Made by a program: the position numbers and the translations under genes
The notes under the pieces: model-generated
Databases searched by the model: none
What the model saw: only the letters and a program-made list of their open reading frames with translations
Told to the model about the DNA's origin: nothing
Part shown: positions 8,944-18,361 of the stretch, piece by piece
Layout of the letters: every line of letters begins with the position of its first letter
How positions within the stretch are numbered: the stretch's first letter is position 1
Source: CAZSLC01 sp964607675
GTDB taxonomy: Bacteria; Bacteroidota; Bacteroidia; Bacteroidales; UBA932
Length of the DNA stretch: 64,000 bases
NCBI GenBank assembly: GCA_964607675.1
Contig: CAZSLC010000004.1
Location: 38,646-102,645, forward strand
Direction: 5' to 3'

Positions 8944-10587
8944 ATGGAAGAGACAGTATCAAAGAATTTCCTTGAAGAGATAATCGAGGCAGATCTTGCC
9001 TCAGGCAGACGTAAATCGGTGTTAACTCGTTTTCCACCCGAACCAAACGGATATTTACATATTGGCCATGCAAAGAGTATATGTCTTAATTTTGGCTTAG
9101 CACGGCAGTATGGTGGAAAGACTAATCTTCGTTTTGATGATACCAACCCTGTGAAGGAAGATACCGAGTATGTAGATTCAATTAAAAATGACATTAGATG
9201 GCTCGGTTTTAATTGGGCAAACGAGTTCTATGCCTCAGATTACTTTGACCAACTCTATCAATGGGCATTGGTTTTGATAAGAAAAGGGCTTGCTTATGTT
9301 GACGATCAAACTCAAGAAGAGATTCGACTCGGAAGGGGAACAGTGCAGCAGCCAGGAAAAAATAGTCCCTTCAGGGATAGAAGTGTCGAGGAAAATCTTG
9401 ATTTGTTCCAGAGAATGAAAAATGGAGAATTTGCAGATGGTGAGAAGGTCCTTAGGGCCAAAATAGATATGGCACATCCCAATATGCTTTTTAGGGATCC
9501 CCTTTTGTATAGAATCATCCACACCGAGCACCACCGTACTGGCAACAAATGGTGTATATATCCAATGTATGACTATGCTCACGGACAGAGTGATTCAATT
9601 GAAAATATCACACATTCAATTTGTACACTCGAGTTTGATGTTCACAGACCTTTATACGATTGGTTTATAGACAAATTGGAGATATTCCCTTCGCATCAAT
9701 ATGAGTTTGCAAGACTTAACCTCACCTATACAGTGATGAGTAAAAGAAAACTCCTTGAATTGGTAAAAAACAACTATGTCAATGGTTGGGATGACCCAAG
9801 GATGCCGACTATCTGCGGAATAAGAAGAAGAGGCTATACTCCAGAGAGTATCAGAGCATTTGCAGAGAAAGTAGGGGTGGCAAAGAGGGACAACATCATA
9901 GACCTTTCATTGCTTGAGTGGTGCCTTCGTGAAGATTTAAATAAACGTTCCAACAGATATATGGCAGTGATGGATCCAATCAAACTTGTTATTACCAATT
10001 GGGATGAGAAAGAAGAGATCACTTGTATAGCACCTAAGAACCAAGAAAATCCAGACGCAGGTACAAGAAAAATACCTTTCGGCAATGAGATTTACATTGA
10101 GAGAGATGATTTCATGGAAGAACCCCCGAAAAAGTTTTTCCGCCTTCGTCCTGGAGGAGAGGTGCGATTGAAATACTCATTTATAGTAAAATGTGAAGAG
10201 GTGATAAAAGACAGTGAGGGGAAAATAATAGAGTTGCGTTGTACCTACGATCCAACTACACTTCCAGGAAGAGGGGAGTGGCGCTCTGTAAAAGGGACTA
10301 TACATTGGGTTTCAGCAAATGATGCAAAAGAGGTAGAGGTAAGATTGTATGACAGGCTCTTCACCCAAAGTGACATGGGGGGGATACCAGAAGGTGAGGA
10401 TTATAAAAGCTATCTCAATCCAGACTCCCTCGTAGTTAAGAAGGCTTTGGTTGAATCCAACCTTTTGGTTGATGATTCCAATATTGCAGTTCAATTTGAA
10501 AGAAACGGCTACTATAAGAAAGATAGTGATTCAACCCCTGATAAATATATCTATAATAAAACTACTGGTCTAAAAAGTAGCTTCTAA
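8944..10587 (+). CDS. glnS: Glutaminyl-tRNA synthetase
   Basis: A class I aminoacyl-tRNA synthetase that charges tRNA-Gln directly (547 residues). The ATP-binding signature PPEPNGYLHIGH has HIGH at residues 39-42, and the KMSKS-like loop is VMSKRK at 264-269. Residues discriminating GlnS from GluRS are present, such as RFDDTNP and the DYAHGQSD region, and the C-terminal anticodon-binding beta-barrels are complete. It stands alone between the divergent yicC and the convergent DUF5686 gene. Confidence 0.97.
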   Translation: MEETVSKNFLEEIIEADLASGRRKSVLTRFPPEPNGYLHIGHAKSICLNFGLARQYGGKTNLRFDDTNPVKEDTEYVDSIKNDIRWLGFNWANEFYASDYFDQLYQWALVLIRKGLAYVDDQTQEEIRLGRGTVQQPGKNSPFRDRSVEENLDLFQRMKNGEFADGEKVLRAKIDMAHPNMLFRDPLLYRIIHTEHHRTGNKWCIYPMYDYAHGQSDSIENITHSICTLEFDVHRPLYDWFIDKLEIFPSHQYEFARLNLTYTVMSKRKLLELVKNNYVNGWDDPRMPTICGIRRRGYTPESIRAFAEKVGVAKRDNIIDLSLLEWCLREDLNKRSNRYMAVMDPIKLVITNWDEKEEITCIAPKNQENPDAGTRKIPFGNEIYIERDDFMEEPPKKFFRLRPGGEVRLKYSFIVKCEEVIKDSEGKIIELRCTYDPTTLPGRGEWRSVKGTIHWVSANDAKEVEVRLYDRLFTQSDMGGIPEGEDYKSYLNPDSLVVKKALVESNLLVDDSNIAVQFERNGYYKKDSDSTPDKYIYNKTTGLKSSF

Positions 10588-10609
10588 ATTATCAACATAG
10601 ATCGCTCTT

Positions 10610-12664
10610 CTAATGAAGATTGAATGTCAATTTTACCCCGATTCTATCGGGGTGATTTATTTCTCCCCCCCAGAACAAACCTACATCAAAAAAATATGTC
10701 CCGATACCATATCCCAGTTCAAAATATGGCTTCATGTTTGGAACCAATAGCATATTGAGATAGAGCCGTTCTTTCATTATTATATTGAAATTTTTAAAAA
10801 CGGAGGAACCCAACAATAGAGGGGTATCAAGTTCCATATTTCCCCTCACGTATTTATTGATAGAGTTGTAGTTATAATCGCTTAAAAGTTGAAATGTGCC
10901 ACCTATTTCATCATCCCATCCTATTGGAAGGTCATTTTTTCTAAAATTCCAAAAATCAGCAAAATAGAGATCTTTATAATTATAGAACGAACCTATACCA
11001 ACCCTATATGATAGAGTTGTAAGGAGTCCTGTTTTGACTTTATGTTGTAGATCAAACTCTATTCTTTGGTATGTGTAGTTACTGTTAAGAGCCCCTTTAA
11101 TAGCGTATGCCCAGCTTATGAAAAATGTTGGATATTTTGAGTAAAGATTCTTTTTCACATTGTTATCCCAATAATAATATTGGCCAGGAGTCCACTGTAG
11201 TCTTAGCTCTGGAACAAAACTTGAATAATTGTCTTTGATGATATTGAGGGCCTTATCTAAATCTGGAGATTCTGGCTTAAGAATTATGATTTTTGATTTG
11301 GGCCATGGCGAATATATGTTGACACCTACTATGGCATTGATATTGAATCCATTAAGTATTTCCATAGATGCTCCTAATTTGAAATATGTCCCCATATAAG
11401 TGTCAAGATTGAGTAGTGATTCATCAAATATGCCACTCTCAAGGTTGTGTAGTTCATGCTCTATCTCTTTTGTATATATTCTATCTCCGTTGCTGAAATC
11501 AAAGGTTATCCTTCCATCCCTTTGTGGATCAAATTTATAAAAAGTGTTGACGAACCAATGGAATGCTTTATCTTTAAAATTATATCCACCTTTTGGGGTG
11601 ATTGAGAATAGCATCCCATTGGTAAATTCTTTCTTGTATGAGAGTTGAAGTGAGTAGGAGAGTCCATGGGTGCTGCTATAATTGAGCATCATAGGACAAA
11701 TAAGAGGTGTAAACTCAATTCTTCCGAATCTCTCGGAGCCATATTTGTAATCCTTAGTAAGGTAATCACCTATTTTTAACAATTTGCTTGTTGACCTTAT
11801 TGTATCGTTGCTCTCCAGGATAGTAACACCACTTGTATCTATCGTTGATTCAAAAAGGAGAGATAAATCGTGTTTATTCTTCCCTTTGATTCGTTGGGTG
11901 ATAGTTGACTCTTTAAAGTGTATATAGTTGATTTTTGTTATAAAAACCCCATTAATCTCATTGCCAAGGAGATGATAATCTGCGTTGAAGTAAACTTCTT
12001 TTGGATAATACTCTGAGGATGACCCTTTTTCTCCCGAAATAATTGTCATGGAGTAGGACATTTGTTCAATTCTCCCTTTGAAACTCATTCTGCAGATACT
12101 CCAATTGGAAGAGTCTATTATCATATATCCATCTATGAATTTATTATTAAATATGCGTGGAGTGAATAATATTTTATAATAGCAAATATTATTCTCTTTC
12201 CACTCCGATGCTAAGGAATATTCGTAGTATTTATCCCCTTTTGGAGCGATCGGAGAATAGATGTTTTTAAATAGCATAGGGGAGTAGAGGCTGACACTTA
12301 TAAATGGAAAAACAGTTTGTGAAATAATTTGTGAGATTACTTCGCTTTTGAAGTTCTGTCTGATTACTTTTTGAAAATATAGATCTGGATTAGTGAAAGT
12401 CAGATTGGAAAGCAACTCTACATGCAACCTGCCTGTATCTCTAATAGGAAAGGATGGCCTTGGAATAAGATCTAATAGGAAATTTCTTTTTTTAACATGA
12501 ATGTCTCCGTTAAGAAGGACATCGGCTTTATAATCTATTTTATTATAATTGACTATATATGCCCTTTTTCTAATATTGTTAATCATACTATCCATTTCCA
12601 TTGTCTGAGCTGTAATGGTGACAGAGACAATGAACAGCAAAGTAGATAATATGATTCTGTTCAT
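10610..12664 (-). CDS. DUF5686 family outer-membrane protein
   Basis: A 684-residue exported protein. The start is taken at the ATG at 12664, which overlaps the nfo stop as TGATG; the codon before it is TTG. A signal peptide covers residues 1-20. The body matches the DUF5686 pattern: a helical N-terminal segment with IRKRA, a SPIAPKGDKYYEYSL region, a strand-rich FxGRIEQM segment, then an amphipathic strand-rich C-terminal half ending like an outer-membrane barrel (GVKLTFNLH). It lacks the carboxypeptidase-regulatory-like domain that often precedes DUF5686. The role is unknown; the location is probably the outer membrane. Confidence 0.8.
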   Translation of the reverse strand: MNRIILSTLLFIVSVTITAQTMEMDSMINNIRKRAYIVNYNKIDYKADVLLNGDIHVKKRNFLLDLIPRPSFPIRDTGRLHVELLSNLTFTNPDLYFQKVIRQNFKSEVISQIISQTVFPFISVSLYSPMLFKNIYSPIAPKGDKYYEYSLASEWKENNICYYKILFTPRIFNNKFIDGYMIIDSSNWSICRMSFKGRIEQMSYSMTIISGEKGSSSEYYPKEVYFNADYHLLGNEINGVFITKINYIHFKESTITQRIKGKNKHDLSLLFESTIDTSGVTILESNDTIRSTSKLLKIGDYLTKDYKYGSERFGRIEFTPLICPMMLNYSSTHGLSYSLQLSYKKEFTNGMLFSITPKGGYNFKDKAFHWFVNTFYKFDPQRDGRITFDFSNGDRIYTKEIEHELHNLESGIFDESLLNLDTYMGTYFKLGASMEILNGFNINAIVGVNIYSPWPKSKIIILKPESPDLDKALNIIKDNYSSFVPELRLQWTPGQYYYWDNNVKKNLYSKYPTFFISWAYAIKGALNSNYTYQRIEFDLQHKVKTGLLTTLSYRVGIGSFYNYKDLYFADFWNFRKNDLPIGWDDEIGGTFQLLSDYNYNSINKYVRGNMELDTPLLLGSSVFKNFNIIMKERLYLNMLLVPNMKPYFELGYGIGTYFFDVGLFWGGEINHPDRIGVKLTFNLH

Positions 12665-13500
12665 CAATGGTATCTGATATGTCCTTTTAAAATCTCAATT
12701 TCTTGGCTCCAAATCTCAGGATTAGGTGTTTCAAGGATGAGAGGAATATTATCTATTCTGTTATCTTTCATTATCAGTTCAAATACTTCCATTCCTATTT
12801 TGCCTGAGCCGAGGCTTTCGTGGCGGTCAACCCTGGATCCTATCTCTTTTTTTGCATCGTTGAGGTGCATTCCTTTTAAGTATTTGAATCCCACTATTTT
12901 ATCAAAATCTTCTAATACTTTTTCTTGTGTGAAATCGTAGCCTGCTGCAAATGCATGGCAGGTGTCTATACACACTCCAACCCTCGATTTATCTTCCACT
13001 TGTTCAATAATTGATGCAAGGTGTTCAAATCTGTATCCGATGTTAGATCCTTGTCCAGCAGTGTTTTCAATCACTGCTATTACCCCTTTAGTTTTATCTA
13101 ATGTGATGTTTATTGACTCTGCAACTGTGCGAAGACATTCTTCCTCTGAAATCTCTTTTAGGTGACTTCCAGGGTGGAAGTTGAGTCGATCAAGGCCAAG
13201 TTGCATACATCTAACCATTTCATCAAGAAATGCCTCTCTCGATTTGGCAAGTCCCTCCTCCTTAGGGTGACCGAGGTTGATTAGGTAGCTGTCATGGGGA
13301 AGGATGCTCTGTGGAGGAAATCCAAATTCGATGCACCTCTCTTTGAATAGGGTAATTGAACCCTCTGAAAGTGGTGGGGCGACCCATTGTTTTTGATTTT
13401 TTGTGAATAGTGCAAAGGCTGTAGCACCTATTTTTTTTGCATTAACGGGGGCATTTTCTACACCACCAGCACTGCTTATATGAGCTCCAATGTATTTCAT
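12664..13500 (-). CDS. nfo: Endonuclease IV (AP endonuclease)
   Basis: A zinc-dependent TIM-barrel enzyme that cleaves 5' to abasic sites in base excision repair. The start at 13500 gives MKYIGAHISSAGG, the conserved N-terminus, and a 278-residue protein of typical size; a longer in-frame extension would overlap recG. Motifs seen are GATAFALFTKNQ, LNFHPGSH (metal ligand His), VIENTAGQG (Glu ligand), GVCIDTCHAFAAGYD, and a late HLND and RHESLGSG. It lies between recG and the DUF5686 gene on the same strand and is probably cotranscribed with them. Confidence 0.95.
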   Translation of the reverse strand: MKYIGAHISSAGGVENAPVNAKKIGATAFALFTKNQKQWVAPPLSEGSITLFKERCIEFGFPPQSILPHDSYLINLGHPKEEGLAKSREAFLDEMVRCMQLGLDRLNFHPGSHLKEISEEECLRTVAESINITLDKTKGVIAVIENTAGQGSNIGYRFEHLASIIEQVEDKSRVGVCIDTCHAFAAGYDFTQEKVLEDFDKIVGFKYLKGMHLNDAKKEIGSRVDRHESLGSGKIGMEVFELIMKDNRIDNIPLILETPNPEIWSQEIEILKGHIRYH

Positions 13501-13510
13501 GATACCATTT

Positions 13511-15619
13511 TTAACTGATTTTCGAATAGTCAATATCCTCTTTTGCATTGCGTAGAGAGGATAATTGAGCTGTGAGTATATTATTTTTCTTTAATTCGAG
13601 TAGAGGATCCTCTTCGAGAACTTTTTGGGCACATTCTCTTGCAAGATATAGGATCTGTGAGTCTTTTGAGAGGTTTGCTATATGCAAATCAACTGCTAAA
13701 CCACTTTGCTGGGTCCCCTCTATGTCTCCTGGTCCCCTCATTCTCATGTCTGCTTCAGCTAGTTCGAAGCCATCATTGGTTGAACACATGAGTTCTATTC
13801 TTTGTCTGGACTCTTTGCTGAGTTTGTACCCTGTCATTAGTATGCAATATGATTTTTCGGCACCCCTTCCTACCCTCCCTCTGAGTTGGTGAAGCTGTGA
13901 GAGGCCAAATCTCTCTGCACTTTCAATGACCATAACAGAGGCGTTGGGGACATCTACTCCAACTTCAATCACAGAGGTTGCTACAAGAATATTTGCTTTA
14001 CCTGAGACGAATAGTTCCATGTCGTAGGCTTTGTTCTCACTTTTCTGTTGTCCATGAACCACCGCCGTAACATATTCAGGAGCAGGAAATTCTTCGATAA
14101 TTGTCTGATATCCCGATTCGAGGTTTTGATAGTCCATTTTCTCTGACTCTTTTATGAGGGGATAGACGATGAATACCTGCCGTCCTTTTTTTATTTCACT
14201 TTTAAGAAAGCTATAGACTTTATCTCTTTTGGATTCTTGCCCGTGCATTGTCTGGATGGGCTTTCTTCCTGGGGGGAGTTCGTCAAGTATGGATACATCG
14301 AGGTCTCCGTAGAGTGTCATTGCGAGGGTACGGGGGATTGGGGTGGCGGTCATTACCAAGATATGGGGGGGAGCGTCTGACTTGAATCTGATTTTTGCCC
14401 TCTGCTCCACCCCAAAGCGGTGCTGCTCATCAATTACAGCAAAGCCTAAATTTTTAAAGACTACACTCTCTTCTATAAGTGCATGGGTCCCTATCAATAT
14501 CTGAATGGTGCCATCTTTGAGCCCCTGATCAATGATTCTTCTCTCTTTTGCTTTTGTACTTCCAGTCAATAGGGCCACCTTCACATTTGTGGTTTCAAGA
14601 GATTTGGAGATGCCGATGAAATGTTGATTGGCAAGTACCTCGGTGGGGGCCATGATGCAGGCTTGATAACCATTGTCTGTGGCCAATAGGGAAGAGAGCA
14701 GTGCCACCATCGTTTTGCCACTGCCAACATCTCCTTGAAGAAGACGATTCATCTGTTTCCCACTTCTGAGGTCCTCCCTTATCTCCCTGATTACCCTTTT
14801 TTGTGCATTTGTGAGTTCGTATGGGAGGGAGGCGAAGCATTTATTGAAATTTGTACCCACTTTCTGTATCATCACCCCAGAGGATTCCCTCATGCGGATG
14901 TTCTTTTGTTTGAGGAGGGAGAGTTGAAGATAGAACAACTCTTCAAATTTTAGGCGCAGTTCCCCTTTTTGGAGTGTGGATGGGTCCTTCGGAAAATGAA
15001 TATTCACCAAGGCATCTTTTAAAGGGATGAGGTGATATGAAGAGATGATCTCCGAGGGGAGTGTCTCCTTGATGTAGTCTATTGTTTGAGAAATAACGGA
15101 GAAAATAAATTTTGTAAATGTTTTATTGCCAATGCCATTGCCCTTGAGCTTTTCTGTGCTCGAATAGATCCCCATCATGGTGCTCCCCATATATGAGAGC
15201 TCTTTTTCTGTGGTATCTACTTCAGGGTGGACGATATTAAATGTCCCGTTGAACTCGGAAGGCTTTCCAAATACTATATACTCTTTGTTGATAGAGAGCT
15301 TATCTGTTATCCACTTTATCCCTTGGAAGAACACCAGATCTATGCTCCCTGTGCTGTCTGTTAGTGTAGCAATGAGCCTTTTCCCCCTTCTTTCCCCTAC
15401 AATATTGATCTTGGTGATCTTTCCCCTCAATTGGATATATGTGCTGGAAGACTCTATTTCCCTTATAGAATATACTTTGCTTCTATCGATATATCTGAAT
15501 GGAAATGTATACAGTAAATCACGGAAAGTGAAAATATTCAATTCCTTACCCATCAATTGAGCTCTTTTAGGGCCTATTCCTGGAAGATATTGTATATCTC
15601 TATCGAGTATATTTGACAT
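13511..15619 (-). CDS. recG: ATP-dependent DNA helicase RecG
   Basis: A superfamily 2 helicase (702 residues) that remodels stalled forks and Holliday junctions. The N-terminal wedge/OB-fold domain (about 50-150) binds junction DNA. The Walker A motif is GDVGSGKT, motif II is DEQHRFGVEQR, motif III is TATPIPRT, and the TRG region near the end includes QLRGRVGRG and ADMRMRGPGD. The length is normal. The start at 15619 is only 3 bp from a strong -7 element, so the mRNA may be leaderless. Confidence 0.96.
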   Translation of the reverse strand: MSNILDRDIQYLPGIGPKRAQLMGKELNIFTFRDLLYTFPFRYIDRSKVYSIREIESSSTYIQLRGKITKINIVGERRGKRLIATLTDSTGSIDLVFFQGIKWITDKLSINKEYIVFGKPSEFNGTFNIVHPEVDTTEKELSYMGSTMMGIYSSTEKLKGNGIGNKTFTKFIFSVISQTIDYIKETLPSEIISSYHLIPLKDALVNIHFPKDPSTLQKGELRLKFEELFYLQLSLLKQKNIRMRESSGVMIQKVGTNFNKCFASLPYELTNAQKRVIREIREDLRSGKQMNRLLQGDVGSGKTMVALLSSLLATDNGYQACIMAPTEVLANQHFIGISKSLETTNVKVALLTGSTKAKERRIIDQGLKDGTIQILIGTHALIEESVVFKNLGFAVIDEQHRFGVEQRAKIRFKSDAPPHILVMTATPIPRTLAMTLYGDLDVSILDELPPGRKPIQTMHGQESKRDKVYSFLKSEIKKGRQVFIVYPLIKESEKMDYQNLESGYQTIIEEFPAPEYVTAVVHGQQKSENKAYDMELFVSGKANILVATSVIEVGVDVPNASVMVIESAERFGLSQLHQLRGRVGRGAEKSYCILMTGYKLSKESRQRIELMCSTNDGFELAEADMRMRGPGDIEGTQQSGLAVDLHIANLSKDSQILYLARECAQKVLEEDPLLELKKNNILTAQLSSLRNAKEDIDYSKIS

Positions 15620-15622
15620 ATT

Positions 15623-15631
15623 ACAAATATA
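15623..15631 (-). promoter_or_regulatory. Putative -7 element for recG
   Basis: On the minus strand TATATTTGT matches TAnnTTTG, ending 3 bp before the recG ATG. With a start point about 5 bp downstream, the transcript would begin at or beside the start codon. Confidence 0.45.
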
Positions 15632-15676
15632 CTTAAAAATTTTATTCGTAACTTGCAGCGCAATTAATTATTAATT

Positions 15677-16750
15677 ATGTCAAGAAAAATTATTATTGGG
15701 ATTACCCAAGGAGATACTAATGGTATTGGATATGAAGTTATTATCAAGGCCCTATCTGATGCAAGGATTATGGATTTGTGTATCCCTATCGTATATGGCT
15801 CTTCGAGAGCTCTTGGTTTTTACAAGAAGCAAATCACTGAGGCAGAATCCCTCCCCACAAATATTATCAATACAGCAAAAGATTATCATCCCAAAAGGAT
15901 CAATATTATAAATTGTGTCCCTGATAATTTTCACATTGACCCAGGTCAACCAACAAAGGACTCAGCTGAGGGGGCAATTATCTCCCTTCGAGCTGCTGTT
16001 GAGGATTTAAAAAACGGTGATTTAGATGCCATTGTGACCTCTCCATTTAACAAAAAAAGTGTCAATCAGGATGGCGGATTCGGATTCCCAGGACATACAG
16101 AGTATCTTATTAGTGAATTTGGAGTTGAAGATGGATTGATGTTCTTAATTTCAGATAAAATGAGAGTTGGTGTTGTTACCAATCATATCCCCATATCAAA
16201 AGTCTCAAGCTCCCTCTCTGTAGAGCGAATTTGCAGGAAGCTTCATTTAATGAATGAATCACTTAAAAGAGATTTTAATATCATTAAACCTAAAATCGCA
16301 GTTTTGGGCTTGAACCCACACTCAGGAGATGGGGGGCTTTTAGGTACAGAAGAGATTGATATCATTGCTCCAGCAATAGAATGTGCCAATAAAGATGACA
16401 TTTTAACATTTGGACCTTTCTCTCCCGATGCTTTCTTTACCAATCATCTTCAATACTCTTATGATGCAGTATTGGCTATGTACCATGATCAAGGGTTGAT
16501 TCCATTTAAGGCACTTGCATTTGATTCAGGTGTCAATTTTACTGCAGGGCTTCCTATTGTGCGCACTTCTCCCGACCATGGTACCGCTTATGAGCTCGCT
16601 GGTAGGAATCTTGCTAATCCTATGCCTATGCTATCATCAATATATGCTGCAATAGATATTGTTCGTAACAGATTGCTATATGATGAGATGAATAATGATG
16701 TCCTAAAGATCTCTGTTGAGGAAAAAGGGGTAATTAAAGGTCCCGTATAA
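15677..16750 (+). CDS. pdxA: 4-hydroxythreonine-4-phosphate dehydrogenase
   Basis: An NAD-dependent enzyme of the DXP-dependent pyridoxal phosphate pathway that acts two steps after PdxB. The protein is 357 residues. Diagnostic segments are GITQGDTNGIGYEV at the start, FGFPGHTEYL (substrate and metal region), VVTNHIP, GLNPHSGDGG, and YHDQGLIPFKAL plus RTSPDHGTA (metal-binding His/Asp) toward the end. pdxB lies 44 kb away at 60527, so the pathway is supported by two genes here. rnhA follows 6 bp downstream in the same direction. Confidence 0.95.
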   Translation: MSRKIIIGITQGDTNGIGYEVIIKALSDARIMDLCIPIVYGSSRALGFYKKQITEAESLPTNIINTAKDYHPKRINIINCVPDNFHIDPGQPTKDSAEGAIISLRAAVEDLKNGDLDAIVTSPFNKKSVNQDGGFGFPGHTEYLISEFGVEDGLMFLISDKMRVGVVTNHIPISKVSSSLSVERICRKLHLMNESLKRDFNIIKPKIAVLGLNPHSGDGGLLGTEEIDIIAPAIECANKDDILTFGPFSPDAFFTNHLQYSYDAVLAMYHDQGLIPFKALAFDSGVNFTAGLPIVRTSPDHGTAYELAGRNLANPMPMLSSIYAAIDIVRNRLLYDEMNNDVLKISVEEKGVIKGPV

Positions 16751-16756
16751 TGGATT

Positions 16757-17239
16757 ATGATTCAGCCGATTCTTCTTTATAGTGATGGTTCTTCCAAAGG
16801 AAATCCAGGTCCTGGTGGGTATGGAGTCATCCTTCGTTGTGGCAATAAGTACAAAGAGTTGTCGAGTGGTTATCTCAATACCACTAACAATAGAATGGAA
16901 CTTATGGGGGTTATTGTCGGCCTTGAGGCAATTAAAAGAAAAAATGCCCAGGTGACGGTTTATAGTGACTCGTCATATGTTGTAAAGGCTGTAAACGAAG
17001 GGTGGGTTTTTAACTGGGAGAGAAATAACTATAAAAACAAAGCTAACAGCGATTTATGGCAGAGATTTCTCATTATTTATCGTAAACACAGGGTGCAACT
17101 TGTTTGGATAAAGGGACACGCTGGCCATGCGGAAAATGAAAGATGTGATACTTTAGCTGTTGAGGCTGCTGATAAGGTGATTAGAGAGGGTGGTATAGCT
17201 GATCGCGAAGCCACGGATCAAAGCCTGCCTCTTTTATAA
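16757..17239 (+). CDS. rnhA: Ribonuclease HI
   Basis: An enzyme that removes the RNA strand of RNA-DNA hybrids. The catalytic carboxylates are all visible: Asp10 (YSDGSSKGNPGPGG), Glu48 (NRMEL), Asp71 (YSDSSYVV) and Asp131 (ENERCDTLA), with the flexible-loop His124 in GHAGH. The protein is 160 residues. The last 19 codons overlap the end of mqnC on the other strand, but they lie after the conserved fold, so the overlap should not harm catalysis. It is probably cotranscribed with pdxA. Confidence 0.95.
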   Translation: MIQPILLYSDGSSKGNPGPGGYGVILRCGNKYKELSSGYLNTTNNRMELMGVIVGLEAIKRKNAQVTVYSDSSYVVKAVNEGWVFNWERNNYKNKANSDLWQRFLIIYRKHRVQLVWIKGHAGHAENERCDTLAVEAADKVIREGGIADREATDQSLPLL

Positions 17240-18293
17240 CTGCAACCATACTTGATTTGTCGAGGTGGTTCCTCTTCCCCGTAGAGGAAACGACATTCTC
17301 TTCTATCATTATTGAACCCATATCATCTGCTCCGCAATGGAGAGCCAATAGTGCAGTTGGAATACCAATGGTGAGCCATGATGCTTGAATATGCTGAATA
17401 TTCAGAAGGACTATACGGCTCAATGCTACTGTTCTTAAAAATTCTAAGGGACCCTCGTTGGTGGGAGGCCTCTCAATAGCCCCTTCGTTGATCAACTTCT
17501 CTAATATTGTTCCGTTCATCTGCATTGGCCATGGGATAAAAGCCCTAAAACCGATGCTCCCCCCTGGTTTGGCATCTTGAATATCCCGAAGGGTAAATAG
17601 GTGTTGAATCCTCTCCTCCTCGGTCTCTATAGAGCCGTAAACCATTGTGGCAGTGGTGCTAAATCCTTGTTTGTGTGCCTGTTTCATGACGTCCACCCAC
17701 TGTTCAACAGATGGTTTCCCAGGAGAAATGATTCTTCTAACCCTTGGTGATAGAATCTCCGCTCCAGCTCCTGGAAGGGTATCCAATCCACTTTTTTTGA
17801 GGCGAGACAATATCTCTGATATTGGGAGGGAACTGATTTTGGCAATATGGGCAATCTCAGGGGGGCCGAGGGCATTGAGTTTTAAGGTGGGGTAGTTATC
17901 CTTGAGTCTTTTGAAGAGTTGTTCATAAAAGTCAATCCCTAAATGAGGGTGGAGTCCCCCTTGAAGAAGAAGCTGGTTGCCACCAATTTTAAATAGTTGC
18001 TCTATTTTTTCAGTATATTCACACTCCTTTAAAATATATCCTTTCTCTTTTTGATGAGGCTTGCAGTGAAAATTGCAAAATAGACACCCTGAAGTGCAGA
18101 TATTTGTGTAATTGACATTTCTATCTATTTGCCAACTCACTTTTCCTTTTTCGTTCAATTTGTTGCGAATAATGTTCGCATGGTAATTTAATATGGGAAG
18201 GGGGGTGTTTTTATATAGATAAAAGGCTTCTTCGAAAGTGATTGGCTGCAAATCGGATGCTTTCTTTAATATGTAGTTGTACTTCTTTTCCAT
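17181..18293 (-). CDS. mqnC: Cyclic dehypoxanthinyl futalosine synthase MqnC
   Basis: A radical-SAM enzyme of the futalosine route to menaquinone that cyclises dehypoxanthine futalosine. Cys66, Cys70 and Cys73 (CTSGCLFC) bind the 4Fe-4S cluster. MqnC-specific segments are LLQGGLHPHLGIDFYE, GLDTLPGAGAEIL, TATMVYG, FIPWPMQMNGT, IQASW and MIEENVVSSTGK. MqnE is excluded by the GGLHP and FIPWP motifs. The protein is 370 residues. No other mqn gene is in the window. It is divergent from gpsA, with overlapping promoter regions, and overlaps rnhA at its 3' end by 59 bp. Confidence 0.92.
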   Translation of the reverse strand: MEKKYNYILKKASDLQPITFEEAFYLYKNTPLPILNYHANIIRNKLNEKGKVSWQIDRNVNYTNICTSGCLFCNFHCKPHQKEKGYILKECEYTEKIEQLFKIGGNQLLLQGGLHPHLGIDFYEQLFKRLKDNYPTLKLNALGPPEIAHIAKISSLPISEILSRLKKSGLDTLPGAGAEILSPRVRRIISPGKPSVEQWVDVMKQAHKQGFSTTATMVYGSIETEEERIQHLFTLRDIQDAKPGGSIGFRAFIPWPMQMNGTILEKLINEGAIERPPTNEGPLEFLRTVALSRIVLLNIQHIQASWLTIGIPTALLALHCGADDMGSIMIEENVVSSTGKRNHLDKSSMVAVIKEAGFDPWLRDQLYHPL

Positions 18294-18308
18294 GGGATTT
18301 ATTTCATT

Positions 18309-18317
18309 GCAAATGTA
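18309..18317 (-). promoter_or_regulatory. Putative -7 element for mqnC
   Basis: On the minus strand TACATTTGC is an exact TAnnTTTG match 15 bp before the mqnC ATG. It lies 12 bp from an identical element facing the other way for gpsA, so the two promoters overlap. Confidence 0.55.
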
Positions 18318-18329
18318 GCAGTTTTTGGT

Positions 18330-18338
18330 TACATTTGC
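18330..18338 (+). promoter_or_regulatory. Putative -7 element for gpsA
   Basis: TACATTTGC fits TAnnTTTG, with a TTG at 18307-18309 about 20 bp upstream in the -33 position. It would drive gpsA and probably the pgi-addB-addA genes behind it. Confidence 0.55.
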
Positions 18339-18361
18339 CTAATTGTAATAAATTGTAAACC

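Noticed and set aside
12664..13548. Longer nfo start at 13548
   Set aside because: The extension overlaps recG and precedes the conserved MKYIGAHISSAGG start.
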